From the NCBI GenBank assembly GCA_050329415.1, contig JBHJOS010000113.1, positions 1 to 9,396 of the forward strand: a stretch of DNA of 9,396 nucleotides. Reading direction: 5' to 3'. The DNA comes from JANNOG01 sp050329415 (GTDB lineage: Bacteria; Actinomycetota; Actinomycetes; Actinomycetales; JBBAYJ01). Below the pieces are notes generated by a model that saw only the letters and a program-made list of their open reading frames with translations, was not told the DNA's origin and made no database searches. Positions 6,997 through 9,396 of the stretch are shown one piece after another. Position 1 is the first letter of the stretch. Each line of letters opens with the position of its first letter. Position numbers and translations under genes: made by a program.

Positions 6997-7898
6997 CGGG
7001 ACTCCTTCCCGTTCGCGGGCGGCTTGCGGGGCGAGCGCGGGGCACGTTGGGCACGCGCGGTCGGGGCCGCGGAGGCCGGCGTCGGGTCCTCGCGGCCGGC
7101 GGTCGGTGGGCCGGTCACGGCACCACCCCGGTCCGCGGTGCCGGCCGGGACCGCCGGGGCGTCGTGGGCGCTGGTGCCCTCGCGCATCCCCGTCGTCGCG
7201 GCGGCGGCCACCTGCTCGCGGCGGTCGCCGCCGTCGACGGCCTCCGGGCGAGGGGCCTCCCAGCCACGCTCGTGGGCCAGCTCCAGCCCGGCGAGGGTCC
7301 GTCTCCCGGCACCGACGCCCTCGTCCGCGCGGCCGTCCGGGAACCCGGCCAGGACCCGGGACATGGCCCGGAAGTCCACGACCCGGTTGGCGCCGCGGGT
7401 CGGGCTGACCGGCTCACCGGCCCGCAGCCGGTCGACCAGGTCGACCGTCGACGCGGGCGACTGCTCGTCGAGGAACTCCCAGTTGACCATGACCACCGGC
7501 GCGTAGTCGCAGGCCGCGTTGCACTCGACCCGCTCGAGGGTGACCGCGCCGTCCGGGGTGGTCTCGTCGTGACCGACGCCCAGGTGCTCGCTGACCCGCT
7601 GCCAGATCGCGTCGCCACCCATGATCGCGCACAGCGTGTTGGTGCAGACCCCGACGGTGTAGCGGCCGTTGGGGTGTCGTTTGTACTGGGTGTAGAATGT
7701 CGCCACCGCGCTCACCTCGGCGGTCGACAACCCCAGGATGTCGGCGCACAGCGCGATGCCGTCGGGACTGACGAAGCCCTCCTCGCTCTGGACGAGGTGA
7801 AGCATCGGCAGCAGGGCCGAGCGGGCGACCGGGTAGCGGTCGATGATCGTCGCGGCGTCGGCGCGCAACCGCGCCTCGGTCTCGGCGGGATAGGCCAT
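6993..7898 (-). CDS. nuoE: NADH-quinone oxidoreductase subunit E (2Fe-2S, with long C-terminal tail)
   Basis: NuoE, 301 residues, is the thioredoxin-like 2Fe-2S subunit (cluster N1a) that pairs with NuoF in the NADH dehydrogenase module. The four ligands are visible as C85 and C90 in VGVCTNTLC and C126 and C130 in VECNAACDYAPVVMVN. The N-terminal helical part (1-60) and the ATFYTQY block (66-72) fit the family. The conserved fold ends near residue 165-185; the rest, about 115 residues, is an Ala/Gly/Pro/Arg-rich sequence with no recognisable domain, ending in a strongly basic stretch (RAQRAPRSPRKPPANGKESR). E. coli NuoE is about 166 residues; actinomycete forms are often longer, but this is at the long end. 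The ATG at 7898 shares one base with the nuoD stop (TGATG); the nearest Shine-Dalgarno-like GGGAGG is 12 bases upstream, rather far, so coupling to nuoD translation may matter more here. Confidence 0.97.
   Translation of the reverse strand: MAYPAETEARLRADAATIIDRYPVARSALLPMLHLVQSEEGFVSPDGIALCADILGLSTAEVSAVATFYTQYKRHPNGRYTVGVCTNTLCAIMGGDAIWQRVSEHLGVGHDETTPDGAVTLERVECNAACDYAPVVMVNWEFLDEQSPASTVDLVDRLRAGEPVSPTRGANRVVDFRAMSRVLAGFPDGRADEGVGAGRRTLAGLELAHERGWEAPRPEAVDGGDRREQVAAAATTGMREGTSAHDAPAVPAGTADRGGAVTGPPTAGREDPTPASAAPTARAQRAPRSPRKPPANGKESR
7002..7007 (-). promoter_or_regulatory. Shine-Dalgarno for nuoF
   Basis: The coding strand reads AAGGAG five bases before the ATG of nuoF, inside the 3' end of nuoE. 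It supports the ATG at 6996. Confidence 0.7.
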
Positions 7899-9280
7899 CA
7901 GCGGTCCACGCCTCCCATGACGGGGTCGAGCGAGGCGACGTTGGCGACGACGTCGGCCACCTGGGCGCCCTCACACATGAGGGGGATCGCCTGGAGGTTG
8001 GTGAACGACGGGTCGCGGAAGTGCGCCCGGTAGGGACGGGTGCCGCCGTCGGACACCAGGTGGCAGCCGAGCTCGCCGCGGGGCGACTCGACGGCGCTGT
8101 AGACCTGGCCGGACGGGACCCGGAACCCCTCGGTGACCAGCTTGAAGTGGTGGATGAGGGCCTCCATCGACTCACCCATGATGTGGCGGATGTGGTCGAG
8201 GGAGTTCCCCAGCCCGTCCCCGCCCAGGGAGATCTGGGACGGCCAGGCGATCTTCCGGTCCGCCACCATGACGGGCCCCGGCTCCTTGCGGAGGCGGTCC
8301 GTCACCTGCTCGATGATCCGCAGCGACTGCCACATCTCCTCGACCCGGATCCGCAGGCGCGCGTAGTTGTCCGCCTCGTCCCGGGTGACGACGTCGAAGT
8401 CGTAGTCGTCGTAGTCGCAGTAGGGCTGGTCGCGGCGCAGGTCCAGCGGCAGGCCGGCGCTGCGCACCGGAGGTCCGGTGATGCCGAGCGCCATGCAGCC
8501 CGCAAGGTTGAGGTAACCCGTGCCCACCAGGCGGGCCTTGAGCGTCGGGTTCTGGTTCATCAGCAGCTCGAGGTCCCGGACGCCCTTGCCGAGGCTGCGG
8601 CGCATGTCGTCGAGGTGGTCGCACATGGTGTCGGTGACGTCCATGGCGACCCCGCCGGGGCGGACGAAGGCGTGGTTCATCCGCAGGCCGGTGATCTCCT
8701 CCAGCATCCGGAGCACCTTGTCGCGCTCGCGGAGGCCGTCCATCATCACCGTCGTCGAGCCCAGCTCCATCCCCCCGGTGGCCAGCGCGACCAGGTGCGA
8801 ACCGATCCGGTTGAGCTCCATGACGAGCACCCGGATCGCGGTCGCCCGGGTCGGCACCTCGTCGGTGATCCCGAGCAGCCGCTCGACCCCGAGGCAGTAC
8901 GCGGTCTCGTTGAACGTCGGCGCGAGGTAGTCCATCCGGGTGCAGAACGTCACGCCCTGCACCCAGTTGCGGAACTCCATGTTCTTCTCGATGCCGGTGT
9001 GGAGGTAGCCGATCCCGGCCCGGGCCTCGGTGACCGTCTCGCCCTCGATCTCCAGCACCAGCCGCAGCACCCCGTGCGTCGACGGGTGCTGGGGACCCAT
9101 GTTGACGACGATCCGTTCCTCACCGAGACGCGCGGTGTCCACCACCTCGTCCCAGTCCCCGCCGCCGACGGTGACGACGGTCCCCTCGATCGCCTCGGAC
9201 TCCGTGATCGGGTCGCTGGCGTACGGGTCGCGGAACGTGCGATCCGTCCCGTCCGCCGTCTGGTCGGTCGTCGACGTCAT
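7898..9280 (-). CDS. nuoD: NADH-quinone oxidoreductase subunit D
   Basis: NuoD, 460 residues, is the 49-kDa-type subunit that forms the quinone-reduction site with NuoB and NuoH; it descends from the large subunit of NiFe hydrogenases but lacks metal ligands. The block MGPQHPSTHGVLRLVLEIEGE (61-81) is the family hallmark. H69 and Y118 (in CTRMDYLAPTFNETAY) have the 49-residue separation of the quinone-contacting His/Tyr pair known in other complex I structures. Further family blocks are GYLHTGIEKNMEFRNW (91-106), NRIGSHLVALATGGMELG (157-174), and the terminus SLDPVMGGVDR. The first 55 residues are a hydrophilic leader. The ATG at 9280 shares one base with the nuoC stop (TGATG), and GGAGGG stands ten bases upstream. 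nuoC and nuoD are separate genes here, unlike the fused nuoCD of E. coli. Confidence 0.99.
   Translation of the reverse strand: MTSTTDQTADGTDRTFRDPYASDPITESEAIEGTVVTVGGGDWDEVVDTARLGEERIVVNMGPQHPSTHGVLRLVLEIEGETVTEARAGIGYLHTGIEKNMEFRNWVQGVTFCTRMDYLAPTFNETAYCLGVERLLGITDEVPTRATAIRVLVMELNRIGSHLVALATGGMELGSTTVMMDGLRERDKVLRMLEEITGLRMNHAFVRPGGVAMDVTDTMCDHLDDMRRSLGKGVRDLELLMNQNPTLKARLVGTGYLNLAGCMALGITGPPVRSAGLPLDLRRDQPYCDYDDYDFDVVTRDEADNYARLRIRVEEMWQSLRIIEQVTDRLRKEPGPVMVADRKIAWPSQISLGGDGLGNSLDHIRHIMGESMEALIHHFKLVTEGFRVPSGQVYSAVESPRGELGCHLVSDGGTRPYRAHFRDPSFTNLQAIPLMCEGAQVADVVANVASLDPVMGGVDR
7911..7916 (-). promoter_or_regulatory. possible Shine-Dalgarno for nuoE (long spacing)
   Basis: The coding strand reads GGGAGG 12 bases before the ATG of nuoE, over the last codons of nuoD (the Gly-Gly of MGGVDR). 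The spacing is longer than usual, so this may be simply codon content. Confidence 0.35.
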
Positions 9281-9396
9281 CAGCTGTACGCCCTCCGCTC
9301 GTCCGGCGGCGGGACCGTGGCGCCCTTGTACTCCACGGGGATGCCGCCGAGGGGGTAGTCCTTGCGCTGCGGGTGCCCGGGCCAGTCGTCCGGCAT
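9280..9396 (-). CDS. nuoC: NADH-quinone oxidoreductase subunit C (3' end only)
   Basis: Only the last 38 codons and the TGA stop (9282..9280) are inside the window. They read MPDDWPGHPQRKDYPLGGIPVEYKGATVPPPDERRAYS. The stretch DDWPGHPQRKDYPLGG is the conserved C-terminal signature of NuoC (30-kDa subunit), part of the connecting module next to NuoD and NuoI. The first visible codon is ATG, but this methionine is very probably internal, because the same motif in NuoC proteins is usually preceded by a long N-terminal domain and reads MPDDW in place. The stop overlaps the nuoD start by one base, so translation of the two is probably coupled. Confidence 0.95.
   Translation of the reverse strand: MPDDWPGHPQRKDYPLGGIPVEYKGATVPPPDERRAYS
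9291..9296 (-). promoter_or_regulatory. Shine-Dalgarno for nuoD
   Basis: The coding strand reads GGAGGG ten bases before the ATG of nuoD, within the last codons of nuoC. It supports the ATG at 9280. Confidence 0.5.

Noticed and set aside
7675..7700. A small patch of less GC-rich codons (such as AAA and CGA) in nuoE
   Set aside because: It encodes the conserved ATFYTQYKRHPNGRY block of NuoE and is only a few codons long; no sign of foreign origin.
1..9396. Search for promoters, terminators, RNA genes, mobile elements, CRISPR or a novel accessory system
   Set aside because: The coding genes abut or overlap throughout with no spacer longer than two bases, and all are standard complex I subunits. 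Nothing else is left unexplained on either strand.

Overview
This window is an uninterrupted piece of a nuo operon, which encodes the proton-pumping NADH:quinone oxidoreductase (respiratory complex I, NDH-1). Every gene lies on the minus strand, so transcription runs from the high-coordinate end to the low-coordinate end: nuoC (only the last 38 codons), nuoD, nuoE, nuoF, nuoG, nuoH, nuoI, nuoJ, nuoK (only the first 19 complete codons). The sequence is very GC-rich, most coding third positions are G or C, and GTG starts are common. Gene order and protein signatures (separate NuoC and NuoD, a NuoI with an Arg/Pro-rich leader, NuoH and NuoJ with long hydrophilic tails, a NuoG with an intact fourth N7-type cysteine set) point to a high-GC actinomycete. 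Something near Pseudonocardiales, Frankiales or Geodermatophilales is plausible, but genus cannot be fixed from this window alone.

Layout by function. NuoE (2Fe-2S), NuoF (FMN, NADH site, 4Fe-4S) and NuoG (one 2Fe-2S and three 4Fe-4S sets) form the NADH-oxidising electron-input module. NuoC, NuoD and NuoI form the connecting module that carries electrons to the quinone site at the NuoD/NuoH interface. NuoH, NuoJ and NuoK are the first membrane subunits of the proton-pumping arm. nuoA and nuoB should lie just past the high end and nuoL, nuoM and nuoN just past the low end, outside the window.

The genes are packed with essentially no spacers. Junctions are TGATG (1 base) at nuoC/D and nuoD/E, four-base NTGA overlaps at E/F, F/G, G/H, H/I and I/J, and a two-base gap at J/K. 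Nearly every start has a recognisable Shine-Dalgarno inside the upstream gene. I see no promoter, terminator, RNA gene, mobile element or CRISPR, and no room for one. The plus strand carries only long antisense open frames of the kind GC-rich coding DNA produces by default.

I found no evidence of a new biological system. The points worth a second look are a 33-bp tandem duplication inside nuoG that inserts an 11-residue repeat between the N4 cluster ligands, a second 9-bp repeat tract in nuoG, and unusually long low-complexity tails on NuoE and NuoH (the latter with a short internal repeat).
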